Assembly: GCA_005884665.1 (NCBI GenBank) | Contig: VBAT01000044.1 | Span: forward strand, 185,480-220,142 | Length of the DNA stretch: 34,663 bases | DNA from: Bacteroidota bacterium | Lineage (GTDB): Bacteria; Bacteroidota; Bacteroidia; Chitinophagales; Chitinophagaceae | Reading direction: 5' to 3' | In this document: positions 14,770-23,914 of the stretch, in pieces | How positions within the stretch are numbered: position 1 is the first letter of the stretch | Layout: each line of letters begins with the position of its first letter | Position numbers and translations under genes: made by a program | The notes under the pieces: generated by a model | The model's input: the letters and a program-made list of their open reading frames with translations, nothing else | Told to the model about the DNA's origin: nothing | Database searches by the model: none

Positions 14770-17625
14770 CTAATGTGCCTCCAGCCAGTTAATACCTTCC
14801 CCGCATTCTGCTATTACAGGAACATCATGGGGCAGGGCCATGGCTGATTGCATAGATTCGATAATCAATGGTTTGAGCTCTTTTACTTCAGATTTTAATG
14901 CATCAAATACCAGCTCATCGTGTACCTGCAACAACATCTTACTCTGCATTTTTTCTTTTTTCATGGCCGCATGTACTTTTTGCATTGCCAGCTTTATCAT
15001 ATCAGCGGCTGTTCCCTGGATAGGTGAATTGATCGCATTGCGTTCGGCAAACCCACGCACGGTGAAATTGGCGGAGTTGATATCCCGCAGCCATCTTTTT
15101 CTTCCCATGATCGTTTGGACATAGCCATGTTCCCTGGCAAAGTTGATGGTATCATCCATGTATCGTTGGATACCGGGGAATTCTTTTTTATAATTATCAA
15201 TTATCTCCCTGGCTTCCGATCTTGAAATACCAAGATTGTCGGCCAATCCAAATGCTCCCTGGCCATAGATAATACCAAAGTTTACACTCTTGGCTTTGTA
15301 ACGCATTTCCTTGGTCACCTCTTTTTCCGAAACATTGTACACCCTTGCAGCTGTTGCTGTATGAATATCCGTCCCCTTTTTAAATGCACCACACATATTC
15401 TTGTCGGCGCTGATAGCTGCAACGATTCTCAACTCTATCTGTGAATAGTCAGCCGATAATAAGATATGCTTGTTATCTCTTGGAATGAAGGCTTTCCTGA
15501 CTTCCTTACCCCGGTCCGTTCTTACCGGTATGTTTTGCAGGTTCGGATTATTGCTTTGCAAACGGCCTGTCACAGCCACAGCCTGGCCATAAGTTGTATG
15601 TACCCTGCCGGTCCTGCGGTTGATAAGTTGGGGCAGCGCATCTACATAAGTTGACTTAAGCTTGGTCAATTCACGGAAAATAAGAATATCTTCTACGATC
15701 TGGTTTCCTTTTGCAGCAAGTTTTAATAATACATCTTCACCTGTCTGGTACTGCCCGGTTTTAGTCTTCTTGGCAGAAGAATCTAATTTTAGTTTATCAA
15801 ACAGCACTTCTCCCAGTTGCCTTGGCGATGCCAGATTGAAGCGAACACCGGCTTGTTTGTAAACGCTTTCCTCTGCAGTCTTTGCTTCTTTTTCTAATTG
15901 TTTTGAATAGTCGGCCAAAAAATCCACGTCAACCCTGATGCCTTCAAATTCCATGTCGGCTAAAACTTTTACAAGGGGATTTTCGACTTCATTAAAAACC
16001 CTTTCTACTTCCTTATCTTTTAACAACGGCATAAATACCTTTTTCAACTGCAGGGTGATATCGGCATCTTCGGCGGCATAATCTTTTATTTTTTCGAGTT
16101 CGACATCCCGCATATTTCCCTGCGTTTTTCCTTTTTTGCCAATTAGCTCTTCAATATGCACTGGTTCATAACCAAGGAATTTTGCGCTGAGAAGATCCAT
16201 TCCTCTTTTACCATCGGGTTCAATAACGTAGTGGGCCAGCATAGTATCAAAGAGTTTCCCGGCGATCTCGATGCCATACCATTTCAACACCAGCATATCA
16301 TACTTGATGTTCTGCCCCACCCATACTTTCTTTTTGTCATTGAATAATGGCTGGAAAAGAGCAAGTATCTCTTTTGTCTTGTTTTGGTCGGCAGGACAGG
16401 GAATATACCACGCTTCACCCGGCGTCACTGAAAAGCTTAAGCCAACAAGCTCGGCATCGTTTGCATCAATGCCGGTAGTTTCAGTATCAAAACAGATCTC
16501 TTCCTGTTTTTTCAATTCACTTACCAGGTTCTTTATTGCCTTTTCATCAGTAAGCGCTTTATAGTCGTGGGGAGTGTTATGAATGTTTTTGTCAGCTGTC
16601 AGCCCAATTTCAGCTGATTCGTCTCCAGTTGCGATTGCTTCGGAAGGAGCTCCTGATTTTGGTGCTTCCACTATATTTCCAAACAGGTCCGTTTGTACGC
16701 CTTGTGGTATTTCCTTTTCTACAACGCCTTTTGGCCCACCGGTGATCGAAAAATCTTCGCCAAGCAGGCGCTTGCCCAATGTTTTGAATTCGAGCTCGGC
16801 AAAGATCTCCACCAGTTTTTCTTTATTCCAATCCTTTACTCTGAAATCTTCTTCATGAAATTCGACTGGAACATTTGTAATAATGGTAGCCAGTTTTTTT
16901 GAAAGGATAGCAGATTCTTTTCCTTTTTTTATTTTTTCGCCGAGTGCCCCTTTTATGTTTTCTGCATTGGCCAGCGCATTTTCCAGAGTGCCGTACTCGG
17001 CCAATAATTTAGCAGCAGTTTTTTCTCCCACGCCGGCAATACCAGGAATATTATCTACTGCATCGCCCATCAGCCCGAGTATGTCTATCACTTGCGATAC
17101 ATCTTTGATATTCCATTTGGCACAGACTTCCGCTGGTCCCATTATTTCAACGTCACCACCCTGGTAGCCGGGTTTATAGATCTTCACTTTATCGCTAACC
17201 AGCTGGCCATAATCTTTATCGGGCGTTACCATGTACACCTCGTAACCTGCTTTGGCTGCCTGCTTGCTCAGGGTGCCGATAACATCATCGGCTTCGTAAC
17301 CGTCGAGCTCCATAACAGGGATATTAAAGCCACGTATGATCTTTTTAATATCAGGAACGGCGGCGAGGATATCTTCAGGAGCTTCCTGCCGATTTGCTTT
17401 GTAGCTCTCGAGATCAGAATGACGCTCTGTCGGCGCTTCTGTATCAAAGCAAACAGCCATATGGGAAGGCTTTTGTTTGGTCAGTAACTCGATTAAAGTA
17501 TTGGTGAAACCAAACTGCGCATTGGTGTTCCTGCCTTTTGAGGTGAGGCGGGGATTCCGGATAAGCGCATAATATGCGCGGAATACCAGGGCAAACGCAT
17601 CCAGTAAAAAAACCTTTTTTTCCAT
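14770..17625 (-). CDS. polA: DNA polymerase I
   Basis: 951 residues, full length. The 5'-3' exonuclease domain (about 1-290) has 'KKVFLLDAFALVFRAYYALI', 'DGYEADDVIGTLSKQA' and 'GLMGDAVDNIPGIAGVGEKT'. The proofreading 3'-5' exonuclease appears intact: D-x-E in 'CFDTETTGIDANDAE' (about 380), 'VGQNIKYDMLVLK' and 'YAAEDADITLQ'. In the polymerase domain, motif A is 'LLSADYSQIELRI' (about 725), motif B 'RYKAKSVNFGIIYGQG' (about 780) and motif C 'LLQVHDELVF' (about 904). It fills gaps in excision repair and removes primers, in keeping with uvrB nearby. The region between the nuclease domains (about 290-355) is variable and acidic, as usual. The ATG at 17625 is supported by the family N-terminus. Confidence 0.98.
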   Translation of the reverse strand: MEKKVFLLDAFALVFRAYYALIRNPRLTSKGRNTNAQFGFTNTLIELLTKQKPSHMAVCFDTEAPTERHSDLESYKANRQEAPEDILAAVPDIKKIIRGFNIPVMELDGYEADDVIGTLSKQAAKAGYEVYMVTPDKDYGQLVSDKVKIYKPGYQGGDVEIMGPAEVCAKWNIKDVSQVIDILGLMGDAVDNIPGIAGVGEKTAAKLLAEYGTLENALANAENIKGALGEKIKKGKESAILSKKLATIITNVPVEFHEEDFRVKDWNKEKLVEIFAELEFKTLGKRLLGEDFSITGGPKGVVEKEIPQGVQTDLFGNIVEAPKSGAPSEAIATGDESAEIGLTADKNIHNTPHDYKALTDEKAIKNLVSELKKQEEICFDTETTGIDANDAELVGLSFSVTPGEAWYIPCPADQNKTKEILALFQPLFNDKKKVWVGQNIKYDMLVLKWYGIEIAGKLFDTMLAHYVIEPDGKRGMDLLSAKFLGYEPVHIEELIGKKGKTQGNMRDVELEKIKDYAAEDADITLQLKKVFMPLLKDKEVERVFNEVENPLVKVLADMEFEGIRVDVDFLADYSKQLEKEAKTAEESVYKQAGVRFNLASPRQLGEVLFDKLKLDSSAKKTKTGQYQTGEDVLLKLAAKGNQIVEDILIFRELTKLKSTYVDALPQLINRRTGRVHTTYGQAVAVTGRLQSNNPNLQNIPVRTDRGKEVRKAFIPRDNKHILLSADYSQIELRIVAAISADKNMCGAFKKGTDIHTATAARVYNVSEKEVTKEMRYKAKSVNFGIIYGQGAFGLADNLGISRSEAREIIDNYKKEFPGIQRYMDDTINFAREHGYVQTIMGRKRWLRDINSANFTVRGFAERNAINSPIQGTAADMIKLAMQKVHAAMKKEKMQSKMLLQVHDELVFDALKSEVKELKPLIIESMQSAMALPHDVPVIAECGEGINWLEAH

Positions 17626-17672
17626 CCCGCTAAGATAGCTAATTCAGATATTGGAGATTTTGTCGGGTGCGG

Positions 17673-17700
17673 GATGCTAGATGCTGGATACTGGATGCTG
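17673..17700. repeat. GATGCTGGATACTGG-type short tandem repeat, copy 1
   Basis: Degenerate 10-11 bp units, GATGCTAGATGCTGGATACT then GGATGCTG. A second and longer copy is at 18419-18480, after uvrB. Neither is in a gene. Confidence 0.6.
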
Positions 17701-17910
17701 TCGTTGCCTGGAATCCGCATCCGTAACCCTGACAACATTGGTGCTTTTGGGATAACAGTCAGGTAGTTCCAGAACTGACTTGCGAAATAAAGAAATCAGA
17801 GACCAAAATATGTAGCCAGAAGATGGCGACAATCATTTTCAGATTTCAAATTTCTTATTTCAATTTTTTTGGTTCTTGTGATTTGGTTCTTGATTCTTTT
17901 GGAAAAGAAA

Positions 17911-17932
17911 AGCCCTGGTAGAAACCAGGGCT
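17911..17932 (-). terminator. Rho-independent terminator of the small membrane-protein gene
   Basis: Perfect 9-bp stem AGCCCTGGT (17911-17919) / ACCAGGGCT (17924-17932) with a 4-nt loop. Read on the minus strand it is followed by TTTTCTTTTCC, a good U-tract, and it lies 65 bp after the stop of the gene at 17997-18218. Confidence 0.85.
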
Positions 17933-17996
17933 CGATATCTAAAACTCTGCTTTGCTAACTTGAGAAAGGTTTGCAGCTTTTTATTCAACAAGAAAT

Positions 17997-18218
17997 TTAT
18001 TGAGGGGTTGAAACAGGAGCCGGTTCAACGGCTTTTTCACCCAAATATTTTTCAGGATGTGCAACAGGAACAGTACCTCCTACAGAGGCAGTTGTTTGCG
18101 CAGTTTGCTCAGGCGGCGTTACAGCAGCTTTGTCTTTGTGAATGAAATTCAGGTAAAGTGCAAAGAAAAGAAGATTGAAGGCAAAAAAGTTGGCGATGCG
18201 GCGGATGCGACGTTTCAT
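17997..18218 (-). CDS. Small single-pass membrane protein with Pro/Ala/Thr-rich tail
   Basis: 73 residues. A basic start 'MKRRIRRIANFFAFN' leads into one hydrophobic span (about 10-25, FFAFNLLFFALYLNFI), followed by HKDKAAVTPPEQTAQTTASV and a Pro-rich tail. The positive-inside rule puts the tail in the periplasm. I do not recognise a family. That it is real is supported by a possible promoter 44 bp upstream and a dedicated terminator downstream. It stands alone between uvrB and polA. Confidence 0.6.
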   Translation of the reverse strand: MKRRIRRIANFFAFNLLFFALYLNFIHKDKAAVTPPEQTAQTTASVGGTVPVAHPEKYLGEKAVEPAPVSTPQ

Positions 18219-18268
18219 GGGTTATTGGATTGACGGTTTAACAAAACGGATTCGTGGTTCAGGCTACT

Positions 18269-18298
18269 AAGATATACTGTCAGGGCTTTAAGAGCAAA
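18269..18298 (-). promoter_or_regulatory. Possible Bacteroidota-type promoter
   Basis: On the minus strand TTTG (18298-18295), 18 nt, then TATATCTT (18276-18269). This approximates the -33 TTTG / -7 TAnnTTTG consensus with two mismatches in the -7 box, about 50 bp before the ATG at 18218. Confidence 0.3.
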
Positions 18299-18418
18299 TA
18301 CGTAGCTTGCTTTATTGGGCAATTCCCGCAAATCTACCTTAGCAGAACTGGTAAATCTACGAGACGCCTTTTCGTAACTGTTATTAATTACATTTCGCAC
18401 TCATGAAGTGCTGGGCGA

Positions 18419-18480
18419 CAGATGCTGGATACTGGATACTGGATGCTGGATGCCGAGGTGCTAGAAGCATCCAGCATCTG
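18419..18480. repeat. GATGCTGGATACTGG-type repeat with a 12-bp inverted repeat, copy 2
   Basis: Tandem CTGGATACTGGATACTGGAT units, then a perfect inverted repeat GATGCTGGATGC (18442-18453) / GCATCCAGCATC (18467-18478) with a 13-nt loop. It begins seven bases past the uvrB stop (TAG complement at 18487-18489). It could form a transcript-end hairpin, but has no U-tract. Confidence 0.65.
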
Positions 18481-18486
18481 GCATCT

Positions 18487-20526
18487 CTACTTCTTCATCT
18501 CTTCCAGCCTTTTCTGCAGCAAAAACATCTCATCCCTTAACCTCGCAGCTTCCATGAAATCAAGATCGCGGGCAGCTTTCTCCATTTCTTTTTTGATCTT
18601 GCTGACTGCTTTTTCCATTTGAGGAATGGTCTTGTATTCTTCCTGGTCTTCTGCGGCAACGGTCACGAGATCCTCGCCGGGTGCAATCGCATAAGGATTC
18701 GCGGGATCATATCCTTTGATATCAAGCACCGAAGTCTGCGCAAACACATCCTTTGTGGATTTGATAATGGTTTTGGGTGTGATGCCGTGTTCGATATTGT
18801 AAGCAATTTGTTTTTCACGGCGGCGGGTGGTTTCATCAATGGTCTTTTGCATACTTTCCGTCATCGTATCCGCATAAAAGATCACGAGACCGTCAATATT
18901 CCTCGCTGCACGGCCGGCAGTCTGGGTCAATGATTTTTCATTGCGAAGAAAACCTTCTTTGTCTGCGTCGAGGATAGCAACCAGGGAGACTTCGGGAAGA
19001 TCCAGTCCTTCGCGCAAAAGGTTCACGCCGACGAGTACGTCGATCTCACCCAATCTTAACTGGCGAAGTATCTCTACCCTGTCAAGCGTATGCACCTCGC
19101 TATGAATATATTTCGATTTGATATTGATGCGATGAAGATATTTATCCATTTCTTCGGCCATTCGCTTGGTAAGCGTTGTCACCAAAATTCGATCGCCTTT
19201 TTTGACGCGTTTATCAATTTCATCCAGCAAGTCATCGATCTGGTTTACACTGGGCCTGATCTCGATTGGAGGATCCAGCAAGCCGGTGGGACGAACAACC
19301 TGTTCGACAACAACACCGCCAGTTTTTTCCAGTTCGAAATCATCAGGAGTAGCGGAAGCAAATATTACCTGGTTCTGTAGTGATTCAAATTCATGAAAAT
19401 TCAACGGGCGATTATCGAGCGCAGAGGGTAAACGGAAACCATAGTCGACAAGGATGAGTTTGCGACTCCTGTCACCACCATACATTCCACTTACCTGCGG
19501 AACTGTTTGATGGCTTTCATCAATGACCATGAGATAGTCTTTGGGAAAATAATCCAGTAAACAGAAAGGCCTGGTACCTGGCCTTCGGCGATCAAAGAAC
19601 CTTGAATAGTTTTCGATACCATTGCAATAACCGAGTTCGCGGATCATTTCAAGATCGTATTCCACGCGTTCCTTGAGTCGTTGCGCTTCTATCAATTTGC
19701 CGACACTTTTAAAATATTCAGTCTGGGCAGTCATTTCATCCTGTATCTCGTATATCACCTGCTGTAAGATATCTTTAGGAGCTACATAAAGGTTCGCAGG
19801 GAAAATAGCGGCATTTTCCATTTTCGCGATCCGCTTTCCAGATACGACATCCATGCTTTCTATTTCCTCGATCTCGTCGCCAAAAAAAGTAATGCGATAT
19901 CCATAATCCACATAAGGAAGATTAATATCAACGGTATCTCCTTTTACCCGGAAAGTTGCACGGTTAAATTCCAGTGTAGTCCGATTGTATAATGAATTCA
20001 CCAGTGAATGAAGAAATCCCTGGCGGGAGATGGTCTGCCCTTTATTGATGCGTATGATACCGTTTTCGTAGTCAGTGGGGTTGCCCATACCATAGATGCA
20101 ACTTACGCTTGCCACGACAAGGATGTCCCTACGACCACTTAACAAACTGCTGGTCGCTCGTAAACGAAGTTTATCCAGCTCATCATTGATGGCAAGATCT
20201 TTTTCGATATATACATCGCTGACAGGCATATAAGCCTCCGGCTGGTAGTAATCATAATAAGAAACAAAATATTCCACCGCGTTATCCGGGAAAAATTGTT
20301 TGAACTCGCCGTAAAGTTGTGCTACAAGGGTTTTATTATGCGTCAGGACCAGTGTTGGTCTTTGTACATTTTGAATAACGTTGGCCATTGTGAAGGTCTT
20401 GCCGCTACCTGTGACACCCAGTAGTACCTGGTATTTTTCTCCTTCGATTATTCCTTCTGTCAACTGGCGGATAGCTTCCGGCTGATCCCCTGCCGGGGTA
20501 AACGGGTTGTGTAATTTAAAAGCCAT
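18487..20526 (-). CDS. uvrB: UvrABC system protein B (excinuclease subunit)
   Basis: 679 residues, the normal length. Walker A 'GVTGSGKT' is at 37-44; the damage-probing beta-hairpin 'YYDYYQPEAYMP' at about 90-101; the Walker B-type DESH motif is in 'DYLMVIDESHQTVPQVSGMY'. Helicase motifs of the second lobe include 'RILVTTLTKRMAEEMDKYL', 'VGVNLLREGLDLPEVSLV' and 'TQTAGRAARNIDGLVIFYAD'. The C-terminal UVR motif (about 635-670), which contacts UvrC, is 'EMEKAARDLDFMEAARLRDE'. It loads onto damaged DNA with UvrA and directs incision by UvrC in nucleotide excision repair. polA, which fills the gap, lies about 860 bp further on the same strand. Confidence 0.98.
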   Translation of the reverse strand: MAFKLHNPFTPAGDQPEAIRQLTEGIIEGEKYQVLLGVTGSGKTFTMANVIQNVQRPTLVLTHNKTLVAQLYGEFKQFFPDNAVEYFVSYYDYYQPEAYMPVSDVYIEKDLAINDELDKLRLRATSSLLSGRRDILVVASVSCIYGMGNPTDYENGIIRINKGQTISRQGFLHSLVNSLYNRTTLEFNRATFRVKGDTVDINLPYVDYGYRITFFGDEIEEIESMDVVSGKRIAKMENAAIFPANLYVAPKDILQQVIYEIQDEMTAQTEYFKSVGKLIEAQRLKERVEYDLEMIRELGYCNGIENYSRFFDRRRPGTRPFCLLDYFPKDYLMVIDESHQTVPQVSGMYGGDRSRKLILVDYGFRLPSALDNRPLNFHEFESLQNQVIFASATPDDFELEKTGGVVVEQVVRPTGLLDPPIEIRPSVNQIDDLLDEIDKRVKKGDRILVTTLTKRMAEEMDKYLHRINIKSKYIHSEVHTLDRVEILRQLRLGEIDVLVGVNLLREGLDLPEVSLVAILDADKEGFLRNEKSLTQTAGRAARNIDGLVIFYADTMTESMQKTIDETTRRREKQIAYNIEHGITPKTIIKSTKDVFAQTSVLDIKGYDPANPYAIAPGEDLVTVAAEDQEEYKTIPQMEKAVSKIKKEMEKAARDLDFMEAARLRDEMFLLQKRLEEMKK

Positions 20527-20598
20527 GGGAGACGCAATTTAGGAAAAGAGCGAGAAACACGCGGAGAACGCACAGAGAAGAACGGAGAAACAGAGCCT

Positions 20599-20616
20599 GC
20601 CTGCCCATAGGCAGGC
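20599..20616. repeat. GCCTGCC-CATA-GGCAGGC hairpin
   Basis: A perfect 7-bp stem with a CATA loop between uvrB and the tricorn-like protease gene; the half-site matches the palindrome at 13904-13917. The flanks (20540-20660) are made of AGAGCGAG/CTCGCTCT and AACGCACAGAGAAGAACGGA-like low-complexity words, typical of intergenic repeats and not coding. Confidence 0.6.
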
Positions 20617-20731
20617 GAGAGCGAGGGGATAAGAAACACCGCTCTTCGCTCTCGCTCTGTATTATTAGTATCCTTTCAATCCTTTTGCACTCCGGTCTTC
20701 AAACTTTGGCCTTGGATATAATACTCTTGGT

Positions 20732-23700
20732 TTATCCTTTACCAGTTACCAATTGTGGATCGGTTCCTTTAGCCAGTTGTGCCGGATCATCCCAAACTTC
20801 AACATCCGGTTTAATGCCGTAGCCTTCAGCGAACCATTTTCCATCTGCGCCATACAACCTGGCATCGGGAACTGTGATTGAGCCGCCATCCATCAGGCGA
20901 TGGCCGGTTGCAGGACCAACAAGAATGCCCAGGGTTCTTTCACCCACGATAGGTCCAAGCTTAAGTTGCTGGAATGCCCATGGAAATGCGTCACCACCAG
21001 ATCCGGCCCAACCATTGATCAACATTACCTTCGGAGCATCATTACCTTTTTGGGGCCATCTTGTAATATCCGCATTGCGCCACGCCAGATTGTAAATGTT
21101 AGGACGGTTGAGCATTTCGATGAAGCGATCGCCTAGTTGCCCGCCGGCATTGAAGCGTTCATCCACCACAAATCCTTTTTTATCTATTTGCGCATAAAAC
21201 TGGCGCATCAATTCGGTCTGGCCCTGGGTGCCTGTATTCGGCATGTACATGTATCCAAGCTGTCCACCGGAAAGTTCTTCTACTTTTTTGCGATTTCCTT
21301 CGATCCATTCGAGATGGCGAAGCCTGGCTTCATCCTGCGGTTGCAATGTCTTTACTATTATTTCCCGCGATCCTTCGAATGAGGGTTTGCTGTTCACGCG
21401 TAACGCGACTGCCTTGCCTGCCAGTCCTTCAAACATGGCATAAGGATCGATCGTAGGATCCAGTGCTCGCCCATTGACCGATAATATGTAATCGCCTTCT
21501 TTTACATTTACACCCGAAGCTTCCAGCGGTGATTGAACTTCATTGTCCCAGGCAGCGGCATGAACGATGCGTTTAATCCTGTAATAATTATTATCCAATG
21601 CCCAATCTATCCCGAGGAAACCATTAACGCGATTTCTTGATGATTCCAGGTCACCACCGCTTACATATGTATGACCGGCACTTAATTCGGAAACCATCTC
21701 CTGCAAAATATTATTCACGTCCCAGCGCGTGATAGCATCTTTCATCAGCTCACTATATTCCTTGCGTACATCATTCCAGTTTATTTGTTGCATACCGGGA
21801 TCGTAGAAGAAATCGCGATAACGACGCCAGGTATCGTTAAACAGTTCTGACCATTCTTCCTGTGGGCGGATCTGCATTTCGATTTCAGAGGTGCGCAGTA
21901 GTTTATCCAAACGCTGGTCCGGACCGATTTTTATGATGCCGAAACCATTACTATTGTTGCGTACCAATAGATTTTTACCATCCCAGGAATTGGTATAGCC
22001 CGAAGCATTGCTTACAATTGTTTTTTCTTCGCGTTTATCTATATCATAGAAGCAGATCGAAGGCTGTGCGCCCGCAGCAGTGCCGGTATTGGGAAATCGC
22101 ATGTACACGAGTTTGCCGTCGGATACATATAGGCCGCCGACATTACCCGCTGGTACAGGAAGGATCTCCAGCCTGCGTTCCAGTGATTCAGGTTCGTATT
22201 TAGCAGAAGCGGTAGCTGGTTTGGCCGTTGGCTTTTTGGTCGTATCAGGAGCGGCCGGTTTGCTGGCAGCGCCAGTATCCATTTTGATCTCATCATTTTT
22301 TGCATAGAGCAATGCCGGTGTAGATGGATCCAGGGTGGCGACTGCAAGTTGTGTGCTGTTTGGATAGATCCAGGTATTGTCGAAATTGCTGTAAGAAGGA
22401 TTAAAACTTCTGCCGGTTATAAAGAAGAGATATTTACCGGTAGGATCAAAAACGGGATTTGCATCACTGTAATAAGCAGAAGTAGCCTGGTGCACTTTTT
22501 TATTTTCTACATTATATAAATAAATCGCATTGTTCAGGTTGGCGGTTCCTTTAGAATAAGTTAGCCATTTACTGTCTGGTGACCAGTTTGCATAGAATCC
22601 CTGCAGGGAGCTAAAGGTAAGATCGGTGGTGTGATCAATGGTTTCAACAGATTTGTCTGAAAGAGTCAGCAGTTTTATCTCCTGAAGGTCATCGATAAAA
22701 ACGATTTTTTTGCTATCAGGTGACCAGCTTAATGCCCAACCCATTCCTTTTCCGAAGTCTGTGATCTTTTTTGCCTGGCCGGAAGCATTATCGCGAAGCC
22801 ATATTTCATTTTCGCCGCTTTCATCACTCCAGTAAGCAAGCCATTTACCATTGGGTGACCAGGCAGGATTACGTTCCCAGGCGCCGCTGGTGTTGGTCAA
22901 ATTAATAATCACACCATTTTCAGCAGGTATGCTGAACAGGTCACCTCTTGCTTCAAATACAGTGCGTTTACCATCGGGAGATATTTCATAATTGCTAATG
23001 CTATTACCTACGTTCACTGTCTTTGGCATTAATGTGGAGATATCTGCTACCACGTTGATCTTTACTTCCGCATATTTATTGTTAGAAAGATTGAGAAGAT
23101 ATAACCGGCCACCTGCCTGGAATACCAGTTCGGAAGGACCGGCAGACATATGATTGATATCGATATCGTCAAAACTGGTCAGCTGTGTCTTTGATTTTTT
23201 TTCGGGATCATAGACCCAGATATTCCTTCTTTTTTCCGTGCCGCCATCTGAAACATAATAGATCTTGTTATTTACCCAAACCGGTTTGCCTTCACTTGCA
23301 TCTGATTTAGTTATATTATCAGCCGTGCCTTTTTTCAGATCATAGATCAACACATCGGAGGCGAGCCCGCTACGGATCCTTTTGAAAGGATAGTTTTCTG
23401 TGATCTTGGTTACATAAGCGATGCTGTTGCCATCAGCCGAAAAAGAGGCTAGTTCACCATACGGCACATCCAGTTTTTCAGGCAAGCCGCCTTTGGCCGA
23501 TACAAGGAATAGTTGCCTGTAAGCAGGTGTACCTGCTTCACGGCCGGAGGCAAACAAGATTCGTTTGCCATCGGGGTGCCAGTCGATAACGCGGTCGGGA
23601 CCGGCATGCCAGGTCAGCCTGATGGGGACACCGCCGGTAACAGGCATCGTGTACACATCGGTGTTGCCATCATAGGTGGCAGAGAAAGCCAGTGTTTTTC

Positions 23701-23914
23701 CATCCGGGGAAAATCTCGGGAACGACTCTTCACCGGTAGAAGAAGTGATCCGGTTGGCGGTGCCGCCTGTCTTTGACACTATCCAAATATCACCACCATA
23801 AACAAATGCAATCTGCGTTGCTGATACGTCCGGGTACCGAAACAGCCGGGCATCGATTTGTGCAAATGCGGTAATGGAGCATAACAAAGCGGAGAGAAAG
23901 ACTAGCTTTTTCAT
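20732..23914 (-). CDS. Tricorn-type S41 protease, secreted
   Basis: 1060 residues from the ATG at 23914; a TTG six bases upstream is less likely. The signal peptide 'MKKLVFLSALLCSITAFA' ends before QID. Residues about 25-540 contain many PD40/beta-propeller repeats (SFPRFSPDGKTLAFSATYDG, NPAWSPNGKWLAYWSDESGE, ALSWSPDSKKIVFIDD). A tricorn core, PDZ domain and S41 fold follow: 'MVSELSAGHTYVSGGDL' (catalytic-His region), a PDZ segment near 'GVNVKEGDYILSVNGRALDP', then 'MLINGWAGSGGDAFPWAFQQ' with the nucleophile Ser in G-S-G-G-D, and 'EGYGIKPDVEVWDDPAQLAK'. A low-complexity Ala/Pro/Lys insert separates propeller and protease (about 560-580). It degrades peptides, probably in the periplasm. It stands alone. 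Confidence 0.93.
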   Translation of the reverse strand: MKKLVFLSALLCSITAFAQIDARLFRYPDVSATQIAFVYGGDIWIVSKTGGTANRITSSTGEESFPRFSPDGKTLAFSATYDGNTDVYTMPVTGGVPIRLTWHAGPDRVIDWHPDGKRILFASGREAGTPAYRQLFLVSAKGGLPEKLDVPYGELASFSADGNSIAYVTKITENYPFKRIRSGLASDVLIYDLKKGTADNITKSDASEGKPVWVNNKIYYVSDGGTEKRRNIWVYDPEKKSKTQLTSFDDIDINHMSAGPSELVFQAGGRLYLLNLSNNKYAEVKINVVADISTLMPKTVNVGNSISNYEISPDGKRTVFEARGDLFSIPAENGVIINLTNTSGAWERNPAWSPNGKWLAYWSDESGENEIWLRDNASGQAKKITDFGKGMGWALSWSPDSKKIVFIDDLQEIKLLTLSDKSVETIDHTTDLTFSSLQGFYANWSPDSKWLTYSKGTANLNNAIYLYNVENKKVHQATSAYYSDANPVFDPTGKYLFFITGRSFNPSYSNFDNTWIYPNSTQLAVATLDPSTPALLYAKNDEIKMDTGAASKPAAPDTTKKPTAKPATASAKYEPESLERRLEILPVPAGNVGGLYVSDGKLVYMRFPNTGTAAGAQPSICFYDIDKREEKTIVSNASGYTNSWDGKNLLVRNNSNGFGIIKIGPDQRLDKLLRTSEIEMQIRPQEEWSELFNDTWRRYRDFFYDPGMQQINWNDVRKEYSELMKDAITRWDVNNILQEMVSELSAGHTYVSGGDLESSRNRVNGFLGIDWALDNNYYRIKRIVHAAAWDNEVQSPLEASGVNVKEGDYILSVNGRALDPTIDPYAMFEGLAGKAVALRVNSKPSFEGSREIIVKTLQPQDEARLRHLEWIEGNRKKVEELSGGQLGYMYMPNTGTQGQTELMRQFYAQIDKKGFVVDERFNAGGQLGDRFIEMLNRPNIYNLAWRNADITRWPQKGNDAPKVMLINGWAGSGGDAFPWAFQQLKLGPIVGERTLGILVGPATGHRLMDGGSITVPDARLYGADGKWFAEGYGIKPDVEVWDDPAQLAKGTDPQLVTGKG

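Larger units (their letters stand above)
17626..17996. other. Intergenic region of 371 bp upstream of polA
   Basis: This gap contains the GATGCTGG-type tandem word (17673-17700), a T/A-rich stretch with TTTGGTTCTTG-like repeats (about 17870-17900) and the terminator of the small gene at 17997. The polA promoter should lie here, but I cannot point to a convincing TTTG/TAnnTTTG pair. No coding potential is seen. Confidence 0.6.

Noticed and set aside
18215..18400. 61-codon minus-strand ORF upstream of the small membrane protein
   Set aside because: No signal, domain or composition bias; it covers the region expected to contain the promoter of the next gene. A short leader peptide cannot be excluded because it overlaps the next ATG by four bases.
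17673..18480. Possible CRISPR-like array in the GATGCTGG repeats
   Set aside because: Units are 10-11 bp, contiguous and degenerate with no spacers; no cas genes are nearby.
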